A stretch of DNA of 64,000 bases. It comes from Enterobacter sp. CC120223-11 (lineage in GTDB: Bacteria; Pseudomonadota; Gammaproteobacteria; Enterobacterales; Enterobacteriaceae). The position numbers and the translations under genes were made by a program. How positions within the stretch are numbered: position 1 is the first letter of the stretch; each line of letters opens with the position of its first letter. Under the pieces are notes generated by a model, which saw only the letters and a program-made list of their open reading frames with translations, was not told where the DNA came from and did not search any database. The DNA is taken from positions 124,001 to 188,000 of the forward strand of contig NZ_OBEF01000003.1 in assembly GCF_900215375.1 (NCBI RefSeq). Direction: 5' to 3'. Below are positions 56,468 through 64,000 of this stretch, piece after piece.

Positions 56468-58030
56468 TTAGCCTGTTGTGAAATAATTCTCGGGTTTTGC
56501 GTGGGCTTCCAGCAGTTTTTCCAGCGTCAGCGGACGGCTTATCCAGTAACCCTGCATGAAATTCACCCCATGCTGGCGCAGCCAGCTGGCCTGCTCCTGC
56601 GTCTCCACGCCTTCTGCGACGGTCACGATATTCATTTTCCGCGCCAGGCTCAGCACTGCATCCAGCACCGGTGAGGTGACGGTTTCCGTCCCGATGGCGT
56701 TGACAAAACCTCTATCGATTTTCAGATAGTCGAAGGAGTAGCGTTCAAGATAGATGAGCGCGCTGTGACCGGTGCCAAAGTCATCAATCGCAATCTCATA
56801 GCCTTCATGATGCAGCCATTCGAACAGACTCACCGCCTGGCGTTGGTTCAGCATGTCGCGCTCGGTAATCTCCAGCACCAGTTGGAAGTAGTTTGGCGGC
56901 AGCATACTGCTGAGATCCCGCAGATCCTGCTTGAAGCTGTCGGCCAGCAAATGTGCCGGGGCGATGTTGATCCCGAGTTTCGCTCCAGGCGGCAGCATAC
57001 GTTGCAAAACGGGCGCATCTTTAGCGATGAGATCGAACAGGTGACGCGTCAGCGGGACAATCAGCTGCTGCGCTTCGGCGAAGTTGATAAAGGCATCCGG
57101 CGGGATCTCACCCGCGGTCGGGTGCTTCCAGCGCATCAGCACCTCCACGCCGCGAATCTGCATGTTCTCCGCTTCAACGACGGGTTGATACACCACGTAG
57201 AACTGGTTGCGCTTGATAGCGGACGTGATCTCTTTCCCGGGGCGCAGGCGCACGCTCAGCACGTAGTAACAGAGCAGCCCGGAGAGGAGCCCGCACATCA
57301 CGCCCATCAGCAGCGAGAACTGCATGTTTTCGCTAGCCCACGCATCGCCATAGACGTTTACCGTCAGCGGCAGGCCGTCGATTTTTGCCGAACGGATCGG
57401 CTTTTCTCTCAGCATACTGACCGGCTGTGGATTCGGGCTGAAGGTCGAAACGGCAATGCCGTTGGCGACCACAGAGATGCCGCTGAACTGGTTCTGCCGT
57501 GAGGAGTAAAGGATCCACGGCATCAGGCTGGCGTTGATCGAGGTGAAGACGCCACGGTTTTCCAGCAGCGGGCTGCGCACCCAGAGCGCAAAAGCGGCTC
57601 GCTGCGGCATCATCGGCGTACCGGGCAGGATTGACAGGTCCAGCGCTTTGGTGACATCGACCTGAGGAACGAGCTGCTTCATGGGCACGCTCATCTCCCC
57701 GGTGGCTGAGGAACAGAAGGCATTGCCATTATCGACCAGCAGGAAGGCTCGCACGTTGAGGCTAAATGCGGCCCGGGAAGTGAGCTCAGCAGCCACGTTT
57801 TCGCAGTGGCTCAGGGTGAGTGGCTGGAGTTTATCGATGGTGGTCAGCAGTTCACCGAAGTAGTTGTTCAGGTATTTCTGCAGGTCGTGAGCGATGCTGT
57901 CGAACTGCTCAGCGCGCTTGTGATGGAAAATCATCAGCTGAAAGCAGCCCGCCAGTAGCGCAACCACTGTTCCCAGCAGCAGGCTGGAAAAGAGGATTTT
58001 GCGGCCGAGCGAGAAGTAGCGCGTGAACAT
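56468..58030 (-). CDS. pdeN: CSS-motif cyclic-di-GMP phosphodiesterase
   Basis: A 520-residue membrane-bound phosphodiesterase (Rtn). TM1 is at about 9-31 and a periplasmic CSS domain about 32-235, with the redox cysteines seen in LSHCENVAAELTSRAAF and NAFCSSATGEM. TM2 is at about 240-262 and the EAL domain about 268-510. The signature reads EVL instead of EAL, as in E. coli Rtn; DDFGTGHSAL, the metal-binding aspartates and AEGVETQEQ are intact, so it should be active. The start at 58030 (MFTRYFSLGRK) is by family alignment; the ribosome-binding site is weak and a GTG at 58084 is possible. Confidence 0.92.
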   Translation of the reverse strand: MFTRYFSLGRKILFSSLLLGTVVALLAGCFQLMIFHHKRAEQFDSIAHDLQKYLNNYFGELLTTIDKLQPLTLSHCENVAAELTSRAAFSLNVRAFLLVDNGNAFCSSATGEMSVPMKQLVPQVDVTKALDLSILPGTPMMPQRAAFALWVRSPLLENRGVFTSINASLMPWILYSSRQNQFSGISVVANGIAVSTFSPNPQPVSMLREKPIRSAKIDGLPLTVNVYGDAWASENMQFSLLMGVMCGLLSGLLCYYVLSVRLRPGKEITSAIKRNQFYVVYQPVVEAENMQIRGVEVLMRWKHPTAGEIPPDAFINFAEAQQLIVPLTRHLFDLIAKDAPVLQRMLPPGAKLGINIAPAHLLADSFKQDLRDLSSMLPPNYFQLVLEITERDMLNQRQAVSLFEWLHHEGYEIAIDDFGTGHSALIYLERYSFDYLKIDRGFVNAIGTETVTSPVLDAVLSLARKMNIVTVAEGVETQEQASWLRQHGVNFMQGYWISRPLTLEKLLEAHAKPENYFTTG

Positions 58031-58138
58031 AGCTTTCTTTATCCGTGATATTTGAAAAGACAATTCAACGTCAGGTAACGCCACCAGCGTCTTTCCAGCA
58101 TAGTGTATTTAGCCATCCTGGCTGGTACGAGGGGAGCA

Positions 58139-58170
58139 CAAAAAAAAGCACTGCTGAGCAGTGCTTATTT
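58139..58170 (-). terminator. mepS terminator
   Basis: On the minus strand AAGCACTGC-TCA-GCAGTGCTT is followed by a run of T (58166 to 58139), about 50 bases downstream of mepS. Confidence 0.9.
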
Positions 58171-58216
58171 TAATATCTTGCTGTCGGCCAAGGGAAAACT
58201 AACAGCAAGACCAACA

Positions 58217-58786
58217 TCATGAACGGCTCAGGACGCGGCGCGCTTCATTGTAGCGCTTGTTCCAGTATGGCTCATTCATGCTGGAGATGGTCACACCACT
58301 GCTGGTGGAAGCATGAACGAACTGATTGTTGCCGATATAGATGCCAACGTGGCGACCCGTAGAGCCCGCACGGAACAGCACTAAATCGCCGGTGCGCAGC
58401 TGAGTTCGCTTAATTGACTTACCCATTTCCTGCTGCTCGTATGTGGAGCGGGGTAAATCCATACCAAACTGTTCACGGAACGTGCGCTGCACGAAAGCGG
58501 AACAGTCGATACCGCGTTTGGTTTCACCACCGAGGCGATACCGCACGCCTTTCCAGCTGGCGTATTGATCCATCAGGCGTGATTTCACGTCGAGATTACG
58601 CACCATGGATTCAAATTCATCCTGAGAGGCTTGCAGTGACGAAGGATCTTCGTTACCCACAGCATGCGTCTCAGAATGCATATTCTTTGCGGTGTTTGTC
58701 GTGCTACATGCAGAAAGCAGGACCGCGACTGCTACAGCGGGTATTGCCCGCAGGATGTATCTCAAAATTGGTTGAGATTTGACCAT
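58217..58786 (-). CDS. mepS: Murein DD-endopeptidase MepS (Spr), lipoprotein
   Basis: A 189-residue outer-membrane lipoprotein that cleaves peptidoglycan cross-links to allow insertion of new strands. Lipobox LLSAC gives Cys27. The NlpC/P60 domain spans about 65-185, with catalytic Cys95 in [10 protein letters not shown] and histidines 146 (TGRHVGIY) and 158 (QFVHAS). The residue after Cys-Ser is Ala where E. coli has Gly, a conservative change. In E. coli its level is set by the NlpI-Prc protease. Monocistronic, with its own terminator and long upstream region. Confidence 0.96.
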   Translation of the reverse strand: MVKSQPILRYILRAIPAVAVAVLLSACSTTNTAKNMHSETHAVGNEDPSSLQASQDEFESMVRNLDVKSRLMDQYASWKGVRYRLGGETKRGIDCSAFVQRTFREQFGMDLPRSTYEQQEMGKSIKRTQLRTGDLVLFRAGSTGRHVGIYIGNNQFVHASTSSGVTISSMNEPYWNKRYNEARRVLSRS

Positions 58787-59213
58787 GTTGATTGTTTTCC
58801 CTTGAAGTCCTTAACGATAAAAACCGTTATAAAATTGCCAACCTGCTGGAGACTAAATACCTGCCATCAATGAGACAATTCCCGAAGGTTGAAATTGTGC
58901 AGTACTGCACAATTTTATTCATTATCTGAATAATTCATCTCTGGGATGGCAAAACGAGATTGAGATTACCCTATCGATACAGGGCTGGCTAGCGCTTTCA
59001 GGGGATTTTTTATAAGAAAATGTGATGTTGAAAGCAGGGGATTTTCTATGGCGAGAAATAGGCCTGTAAATGCGCACTAATTAGTCAATTATTTCATTAT
59101 TAAGGTAATTCTTAAGACCACTAAATGCAGAAAACGGCGCGAATTTCTCAGAAATCATTCAGGGATCGAAAACGATCCCTGATGATGATGATTAATTTAG
59201 GTTAGGGAGTTGT
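58787..59213. other. Long untranslated region between lpxT and mepS
   Basis: No gene is supported in about 427 bp. The part nearest mepS should hold its promoter and leader. An imperfect direct repeat AGGGGATTTT occurs near 58998 and 59036. A hairpin (59160-59181) lies next to lpxT. The region is AT-rich compared with its neighbours. Confidence 0.5.
59160..59181. repeat. Hairpin downstream of lpxT
   Basis: CAGGGATCG-AAAA-CGATCCCTG, a perfect 9-bp stem 33 bases after the lpxT stop. No U-run follows on the lpxT strand, so termination would be inefficient; it may protect the 3' end. Confidence 0.7.
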
Positions 59214-59921
59214 TTATTTTTTGTGTGATTTCGTTGTGGGAAGGTAGCGATCAAAGAGCGCGATTGTTTTATCACTCAACGGCGTTAACAGGATCCACGG
59301 GATGCCAATCAAAACGGCAGTCAGCGATCCGACGGCAATATCGGTGAACCAGTGCGCGCCAATCATTACCCGTGGGAAAGCGAAAACCACAGAAATAATC
59401 AGGGCTATGATAAATGCTCTGAGGCCAAAATATCGCCACATAAAGGTGGAAAATATCAGCAGCATCATCCCGTGATCGCCCGGGAAACTGTCCTTTGATG
59501 CGTCTTTAGTCGAAATATGCAGCAAATCGCTCACCCGATACACGTCCGGGAAAAACAAAGAGGGGCTTGCACGTTTTACCGGCATTAAATGCTGGGCGAG
59601 CTGATTAATGATGACCGCGGCAAGCAGCATAACCAGGCCGATAATAATGATGCGGCGGCGACCCTGGGCATCTTCTTTAAGCCAGAAGCTCAGCATCAGG
59701 CAGCCCATCGCCAGCAGCGAGCAGCCGTCAAAGGCGCGGTTATTGGTGATGGCGAGGAACCAGACGTACGCGCGGCTGTCGGCCAGACCCTGGTTGAAGA
59801 AGTGGAAAATACCAGAGTCGAGGCCAAACCAGGCACCGTGATTGGCCGGTAAATACCAGCTCATAAAAAGCGCCAGGCCGGCGATGTTCAGTAGCAGAAC
59901 AAGAGGAAGTCGAGTTTTCAT
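59214..59921 (-). CDS. lpxT: Kdo2-lipid A phosphotransferase LpxT
   Basis: A 235-residue inner-membrane PAP2-superfamily enzyme with six hydrophobic segments. It transfers a phosphate from undecaprenyl pyrophosphate to lipid A in the periplasm, making the 1-diphosphate form. The three phosphatase motifs are visible: KRASPSLFFPD, SFPGDHG (catalytic His) and RVMIGAHWFTDIAVG (His and Asp). Length is two residues shorter than in E. coli. Upstream yeiR lies on the same strand at 42 bp. Confidence 0.94.
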   Translation of the reverse strand: MKTRLPLVLLLNIAGLALFMSWYLPANHGAWFGLDSGIFHFFNQGLADSRAYVWFLAITNNRAFDGCSLLAMGCLMLSFWLKEDAQGRRRIIIIGLVMLLAAVIINQLAQHLMPVKRASPSLFFPDVYRVSDLLHISTKDASKDSFPGDHGMMLLIFSTFMWRYFGLRAFIIALIISVVFAFPRVMIGAHWFTDIAVGSLTAVLIGIPWILLTPLSDKTIALFDRYLPTTKSHKK

Positions 59922-59963
59922 TACATATTCTTTAAGGCAATTTAACGGGGCAACATACCGACG

Positions 59964-60941
59964 TTAGTTTAAACGAAGCTTCAACAGGGAAGACTGTAGC
60001 GCATTCCAGTCTGCTTCGCCGTTATGGATCAGCTCAATGCGGCTATCAGGCGGCGCAACGGCCTGCGTTTCAATATGGAAATCGGCCCCCTGTCTGTTGA
60101 TACGAACTAACCCATCCGGGATGCGCATTACACCTTTCACGCGGCTCACTGGCGCAAGGCGGGCCCACTCCAGCAGACCGATGGTGTCAAACTGCGTGTC
60201 GGCGTCGAACACCCAGCCGCAGGCATGGTATCCCTGGCCACTGTTCACGCTGCGGCGCCAGCGCTGATGCTCAGGCAGGCTCAGGGCCGCCAGACCTTTG
60301 TTTGACGGATGGTTGTGCGCGTGGGCAGCACTCTCCGGCAGAACGGTGAAATTGCTGCGGGGCAAATCCAGCATGGTGCCGTCAATTGCGCCCTGGGTGG
60401 TTTCCACTCTCAGGCGGCTACCGCCGTAGCTGTTCCACCAGTGCTCAAAAGCCTGCTGGCTTTCCAGCGTGGCCCGATCCTGTTTATTGGCAACGATGAT
60501 ATCTGCCGCCGCGAGCTGATCGCGGAAGTTTTCATTGGCAGCGGCTTTTTCATCGAGCAGCTGACGAGGATCCAGCACACAGAACGTCGCCCGCAGATCG
60601 ATCCACGGCTCATAAACCGGGTCGGTGAGAATACTCAGGATCTGTCGGGGGTGACCGAGGCCGGTGGGTTCTATTAGCAGGCGGTCGGGCTTGCCCTGGC
60701 GTAGCAGAGTGTTGAGGCCGACTTGCATCGGCAGTCCGTTGACGCAGCACATGCAGCCGCCGGGGATCTCTTTCAGCAGCGCCCCGCTGTCGGCGAGCAA
60801 CGCGCCATCGATCCCCACTTCGCCAAATTCGTTCACCAGCACCGCCCACTTTTCATCAGCGGGTTTATTGGCGAGCAAATGGAGAATAGAGGTCGTTTTA
60901 CCGCTGCCGAGAAAGCCGGTAATCAGATTCGTTAGCGTCAC
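59964..60941 (-). CDS. yeiR: COG0523-family zinc-binding GTPase YeiR
   Basis: A 325-residue G3E GTPase of the CobW/COG0523 family. The P-loop GFLGSGKTTS is at about residues 9-18. The metal-binding CxCC motif is in GGCMCCVNG near 64, and the guanine-recognition ANKQD near 155. A C-terminal CobW domain contains His-rich AAHAHNHPS. E. coli YeiR binds zinc and has GTPase activity; it is thought to serve metal homeostasis. The start is GTG at 60941 with GGAG six bases upstream, removing a spurious 27-residue extension. Confidence 0.92.
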   Translation of the reverse strand: MTLTNLITGFLGSGKTTSILHLLANKPADEKWAVLVNEFGEVGIDGALLADSGALLKEIPGGCMCCVNGLPMQVGLNTLLRQGKPDRLLIEPTGLGHPRQILSILTDPVYEPWIDLRATFCVLDPRQLLDEKAAANENFRDQLAAADIIVANKQDRATLESQQAFEHWWNSYGGSRLRVETTQGAIDGTMLDLPRSNFTVLPESAAHAHNHPSNKGLAALSLPEHQRWRRSVNSGQGYHACGWVFDADTQFDTIGLLEWARLAPVSRVKGVMRIPDGLVRINRQGADFHIETQAVAPPDSRIELIHNGEADWNALQSSLLKLRLN

Positions 60942-61064
60942 GCAGGCTCCAGGATGAATGAGTGTAATACTGTAACAGCACGCACTATCCTGACGAAAAA
61001 TGGCCGAAAAGAGAAGTCTCATAGCGAACAGACGGCCCGCCTGTTCGCTAAAAAGCAGAAACTG

Positions 61065-62531
61065 TTAAAAAGCTAAGGTTGAAATCACGGCCTGGCGCGC
61101 ACCTTTCTCGCCTAACAACAGCCAGGCCTGCTGCACGGTTTTCACAAAAGCGGCGTTATGTGGCAAATCGCTGCCGAAGATTTCGCTGAGCGAAAGCAGG
61201 GCGGTCACCCGATCCGCTTCGCTGCTTTTCACCACGATAGCCCGTATTTTATCGGCCAGCGGGTCACGAACGTCGATGGCGTTGCCTTGCTCGTCTGTGC
61301 CGCTGACATAGCACATCCAGCCCGCGACGCCGAGCGCCAGCAGCGACCAGTCGCTTCCGCGTTCAAGGTGAAGACGAATACCTTCCAGCATGCGCTGAGG
61401 AAGCTTCTGGCTGCCATCCATCGCGATTTGCCAGGTGCGGTGTTTCAGCGCCGGGTTGGTGAAGCGAGTAATCAGACTGTCTGCGTAGGCCTGTAAATCC
61501 ACGCCGGTAATACGCAGCGTTGGAGCCTGCTCCTGCATCATCAACTGGCGTGCGGCCTTGCGATAATCTTCATCCTGCATACAGTCGCTGATGTGTTCGT
61601 AGCCCGCCAGGTAACCCAGATAGGCAAGGAAAGAGTGGCTGCCGTTCAGCATGCGCAGCTTCATTTGCTCCCACGGCAGAACGTCTTCTACCAGCTGAGC
61701 GCCTGCAAGTTCCCACTCCGGGCGACCTGCAACGAAGTTGTCTTCTATGACCCACTGGATAAACGGTTCGCTGCTGATGGCGCAGGGATCGTTCACGCCG
61801 ATGGCGGCGGTGATTTCTGCCAGTGATTCTTCCGTTGCCGCCGGAACAATGCGGTCAACCATGGTGCCGGGGAAGCTGACGTTGTCGGCTATCCACTGCG
61901 CCAACTCCGGCGAGCGCTTGTTGGCCATTCCCAGCACCGCATTTTTCACCACGTGACCATTGTCAGGAATGTTATCGCAGGAAAGCACGGTAAACGGCGG
62001 GAGACCGCGCTCACGACGACGGTGCAGCGCTTCAACCAGAATGCCAGGCGCAGAATGCGGTTCCTCTGGATTTTCCAGATCGTGAACGATCCGCGGCTGG
62101 GTCACGTCGAGACGCCCGGTTGCCGGGTCGATGCAGTAGCCTTTTTCGGTGATGGTCAGGGACACAATCGCCACCTGCGGCTCACAGAATTTCTCGATGA
62201 TTGCCGCCAGGGAATCCAGTTTCGCGTTCAGGCATTCATGCACCGCGCCGATAACAATCGGCTGATTACTTTCGGCGCCTTTTTCCAGCACGGTATAAAG
62301 ATGATCCTGCGCGCGCAGCTGGCTCATTAATACGTCACCGCTGAAGAGGCTAATCTCACACAGCCCCCAGTCACCGCCTTTGGCATTCAGCACCCGGTCG
62401 GTTAACAGGGCCTGATGGGCGCGGTGAAACGCACCGAAGCCAAAGTGGACAATGCGCGAGCGCAGCTGTTGTCGGTCATACTGAGGTAGCTGCACGTTGT
62501 CGGGGAGCGTGGCGGTGGCGATCGTCTTCAT
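61065..62531 (-). CDS. yeiQ: Mannitol-dehydrogenase-family oxidoreductase YeiQ (fructuronate reductase-like)
   Basis: A 488-residue NAD-dependent long-chain polyol dehydrogenase. The N-terminal nucleotide-binding region starts RIVHFGFGAFHRAHQALLTD; conserved signatures are VSLTITEKGYC, TVLSCDNIPDNGHV and the catalytic segment KLRMLNGSHSFLAYLG (Lys, Asn, His). It is the length of E. coli YeiQ, a paralogue of UxuB. Divergent from uxuA and sharing UxuR-like operators, it is likely to act in hexuronate catabolism, reducing fructuronate to mannonate or the reverse; this is inference from context. Confidence 0.9.
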   Translation of the reverse strand: MKTIATATLPDNVQLPQYDRQQLRSRIVHFGFGAFHRAHQALLTDRVLNAKGGDWGLCEISLFSGDVLMSQLRAQDHLYTVLEKGAESNQPIVIGAVHECLNAKLDSLAAIIEKFCEPQVAIVSLTITEKGYCIDPATGRLDVTQPRIVHDLENPEEPHSAPGILVEALHRRRERGLPPFTVLSCDNIPDNGHVVKNAVLGMANKRSPELAQWIADNVSFPGTMVDRIVPAATEESLAEITAAIGVNDPCAISSEPFIQWVIEDNFVAGRPEWELAGAQLVEDVLPWEQMKLRMLNGSHSFLAYLGYLAGYEHISDCMQDEDYRKAARQLMMQEQAPTLRITGVDLQAYADSLITRFTNPALKHRTWQIAMDGSQKLPQRMLEGIRLHLERGSDWSLLALGVAGWMCYVSGTDEQGNAIDVRDPLADKIRAIVVKSSEADRVTALLSLSEIFGSDLPHNAAFVKTVQQAWLLLGEKGARQAVISTLAF

Positions 62532-62595
62532 TATATAAACACCTGCTTAACCATTAATTAACAAGAGGCAGTGTAAAGTTATATGACAGCAAATT

Positions 62596-62613
62596 GAATT
62601 GGTGTGCCGTATT
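62596..62613. promoter_or_regulatory. UxuR/ExuR-like operator nearer yeiQ
   Basis: GAATTGGTGTGCCGTATT matches the AAATTGGTATACCAATTT operator consensus at 12 of 18 positions, with the left half-site well kept. It lies 65 bp before the yeiQ start. Confidence 0.5.
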
Positions 62614-62705
62614 TATCCGGGGAATGTGAGCTGGATCAATCAATGCAGGCGCGGAAATTGACGCTCTGACAGAAGCCTGTATGGTAGTCGTCATCTGAGC
62701 GACAA

Positions 62706-62723
62706 ATATTGGTATAACAACTT
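62706..62723. promoter_or_regulatory. UxuR/ExuR-like operator overlapping the uxuA leader
   Basis: ATATTGGTATAACAACTT matches AAATTGGTATACCAATTT at 15 of 18 positions. It ends 14 bases before the uxuA start, a position suited to repression. Confidence 0.7.
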
Positions 62724-62737
62724 AAGAGGGTGTGACA

Positions 62738-63928
62738 ATGGAACAAACCTGGCGTTGGTATGGACCGAACGATCCGGTTTCTCTTGATGATGTGCGCCAG
62801 GCTGGCGCAACCGGCGTGGTGACTGCGCTGCACCATATTCCCAACGGTCAGGTCTGGCCTGTTGAAGACATTAAAGCGCGTCAGGCGCTGCTCGCTGAAA
62901 AAGGGCTGACCTGGTCAGTGGTGGAAAGCATCCCGGTTCACGAAGACATTAAAACACAGTCCGGCGAGTACAAAACCTGGATTGCTAACTACCAGCAGAG
63001 CATCCGTAACCTGGCGGCCTGCGGCATCGACACCGTCTGCTACAACTTCATGCCAATTCTGGACTGGACCCGTACCGATCTGGAATACCAGCTGCCGGAC
63101 GGTTCAAAAGCACTGCGCTTCGACCAGATTGCCTTCGCCGCGTTTGAAATGCATATTCTTAAGCGCCCGGGTGCGGAAGCAGACTACAGCGCTGAAGAGC
63201 AACAGCAGGCGAAAGACTACTTCCACGCGATGAGCGCCGCGGAAGTCGAAAAGCTGACCCGCAACATCATTGCTGGCCTGCCGGGTGCCGAAGAGGGCTA
63301 CACCCTCGACCAGTTCCGCCAGCGCCTGGCGGAGTACGATCACATCAGCAAAGATGCCCTGCGTGAAAACATGGCGGTCTTCCTGCGTGCCATTGTGCCA
63401 GTGGCTGAAGAAGCAGGCGTGCGCCTCGCCGTTCACCCGGACGATCCACCGCGCCCAATCCTTGGTCTGCCGCGTATCGTTTCCACCATTGAAGATATGC
63501 AGTGGCTGAAAGAGACGGTCGACAGCATCTATAACGGTTTCACCATGTGTACCGGTTCTTACGGCGTGCGCGCCGATAACGACCTGGTGAAAATGATTGA
63601 AACCTTCGGCGACCGTATTCACTTCACCCACCTGCGCGCGACCTGCCGCGAAGCCAATCCGAAAACCTTCCATGAAGGTTCACACCTAAGCGGCGACGTG
63701 AACATGGTGGCGGTAGTGGATGCGATTCTGTCTGAGGAAGCGCGCCGTAAGAAAACCGGCGATCTGCGTCCGATTCCGTTCCGTCCGGACCACGGTCATC
63801 AGATGCTCGACGATCTGAAGAAGAAAACCAATCCGGGCTACTCGGCGATTGGTCGTCTGAAGGGGATGGCAGAAGTGCGCGGCGTGGAGCTGGCACTGAA
63901 AATGACCAAATACCCAGAACTGCTGTAA
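62738..63928 (+). CDS. uxuA: Mannonate dehydratase
   Basis: A 396-residue enzyme converting D-mannonate to 2-keto-3-deoxygluconate in glucuronate catabolism, with a metal-dependent TIM barrel. The N-terminus [24 protein letters not shown] and the motifs [15 protein letters not shown] [28 protein letters not shown] and [12 protein letters not shown] supply metal-binding Cys/His residues. The start at 62738 has AAGAGGG upstream. In K-12 uxuA is in uxuAB at a distant locus; here it stands next to yeiQ without uxuB in view. It ends at a terminator. Confidence 0.96.
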   Translation: MEQTWRWYGPNDPVSLDDVRQAGATGVVTALHHIPNGQVWPVEDIKARQALLAEKGLTWSVVESIPVHEDIKTQSGEYKTWIANYQQSIRNLAACGIDTVCYNFMPILDWTRTDLEYQLPDGSKALRFDQIAFAAFEMHILKRPGAEADYSAEEQQQAKDYFHAMSAAEVEKLTRNIIAGLPGAEEGYTLDQFRQRLAEYDHISKDALRENMAVFLRAIVPVAEEAGVRLAVHPDDPPRPILGLPRIVSTIEDMQWLKETVDSIYNGFTMCTGSYGVRADNDLVKMIETFGDRIHFTHLRATCREANPKTFHEGSHLSGDVNMVAVVDAILSEEARRKKTGDLRPIPFRPDHGHQMLDDLKKKTNPGYSAIGRLKGMAEVRGVELALKMTKYPELL

Positions 63929-63947
63929 ATCGCAGACCAGCAGCAAT

Positions 63948-63980
63948 AAAAAAGGGCAGCTCAAACGAGTTGCCCTTTTT
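63948..63980 (+). terminator. uxuA terminator
   Basis: AAAAAAGGGCAGCTC-AAAC-GAGTTGCCCTTTTT hairpin (stem 63954-63962 with 63967-63975, one G-T pair), about 20 bases after the uxuA stop. Confidence 0.93.
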
Positions 63981-64000
63981 ACGTTCCGACTGAAATCAGT

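Noticed and set aside
1..64000. CRISPR arrays, insertion sequences, prophage or toxin-antitoxin modules
   Set aside because: No regularly spaced repeats, transposase, phage structural genes or recognisable toxin-antitoxin pair were seen in the window.

Overview
The window is chromosomal DNA from a member of the Enterobacteriaceae. The best fit is Enterobacter or a close relative such as Lelliottia or Leclercia. Almost every gene has a recognisable Escherichia coli K-12 counterpart of nearly the same length and in the same local order, but several small blocks differ from K-12. The genus is an inference from protein similarity recalled from memory; no search was run.

Layout. 1-6 kb: end of yfaZ, yfaY and the L-rhamnonate catabolic operon rhmR-rhmD-rhmT-rhmA. 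6-12 kb: anaerobic glycerol-3-phosphate dehydrogenase glpABC divergent from the transporter glpT, with GlpR and CRP sites between them; glpQ and inaA, which sit here in K-12, are missing. 12-16.5 kb: class Ia ribonucleotide reductase nrdA-nrdB-yfaE with DnaA and NrdR boxes, then ubiG. 16.7-27.6 kb: gyrA, the Rcs phosphorelay (rcsC convergent with rcsDB), the antisense RNA micF and the porin ompC. 27.7-32.3 kb: apbE, the alkylation-repair operon ada-alkB and yojI. 32.4-35.1 kb: an MgtE magnesium transporter and a SulP-type permease, overlapping tail to tail, absent from this place in K-12. 35.4-37.6 kb: mqo and eco. 37.7-40.6 kb: an accessory block (periplasmic alkylsulfatase, a divergent IprA/YaiV-like regulator, a 32-residue YoaK-like membrane protein) up to tRNA-Pro(GGG); K-12 carries narP-ccm-nap in this interval.

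40.8-44.3 kb: yejM, yejL, yejK, rplY. 44.4-46.4 kb: a second accessory cassette encoding a secreted fasciclin-domain protein, an ECF sigma factor and its membrane anti-sigma factor. 46.4-50.9 kb: radD, rsuA, bcr, yejG. 50.9-56.4 kb: the peptide ABC importer yejABEF. 56.5-62.5 kb: pdeN, mepS, lpxT, yeiR and yeiQ. 62.7-63.9 kb: uxuA, divergent from yeiQ and sharing UxuR/ExuR-like operators with it.

The most interesting unit is the fasciclin-sigma-anti-sigma cassette. Its gene content parallels the mycobacterial SigK/RskA/MPT70-MPT83 circuit, and a SigK-like promoter (GCATCC, 16 bp, CGTATT) lies in front of the fasciclin gene. Envelope functions are frequent across the window: Rcs, OmpC/MicF, YejM, MepS, LpxT and the fasciclin cassette.
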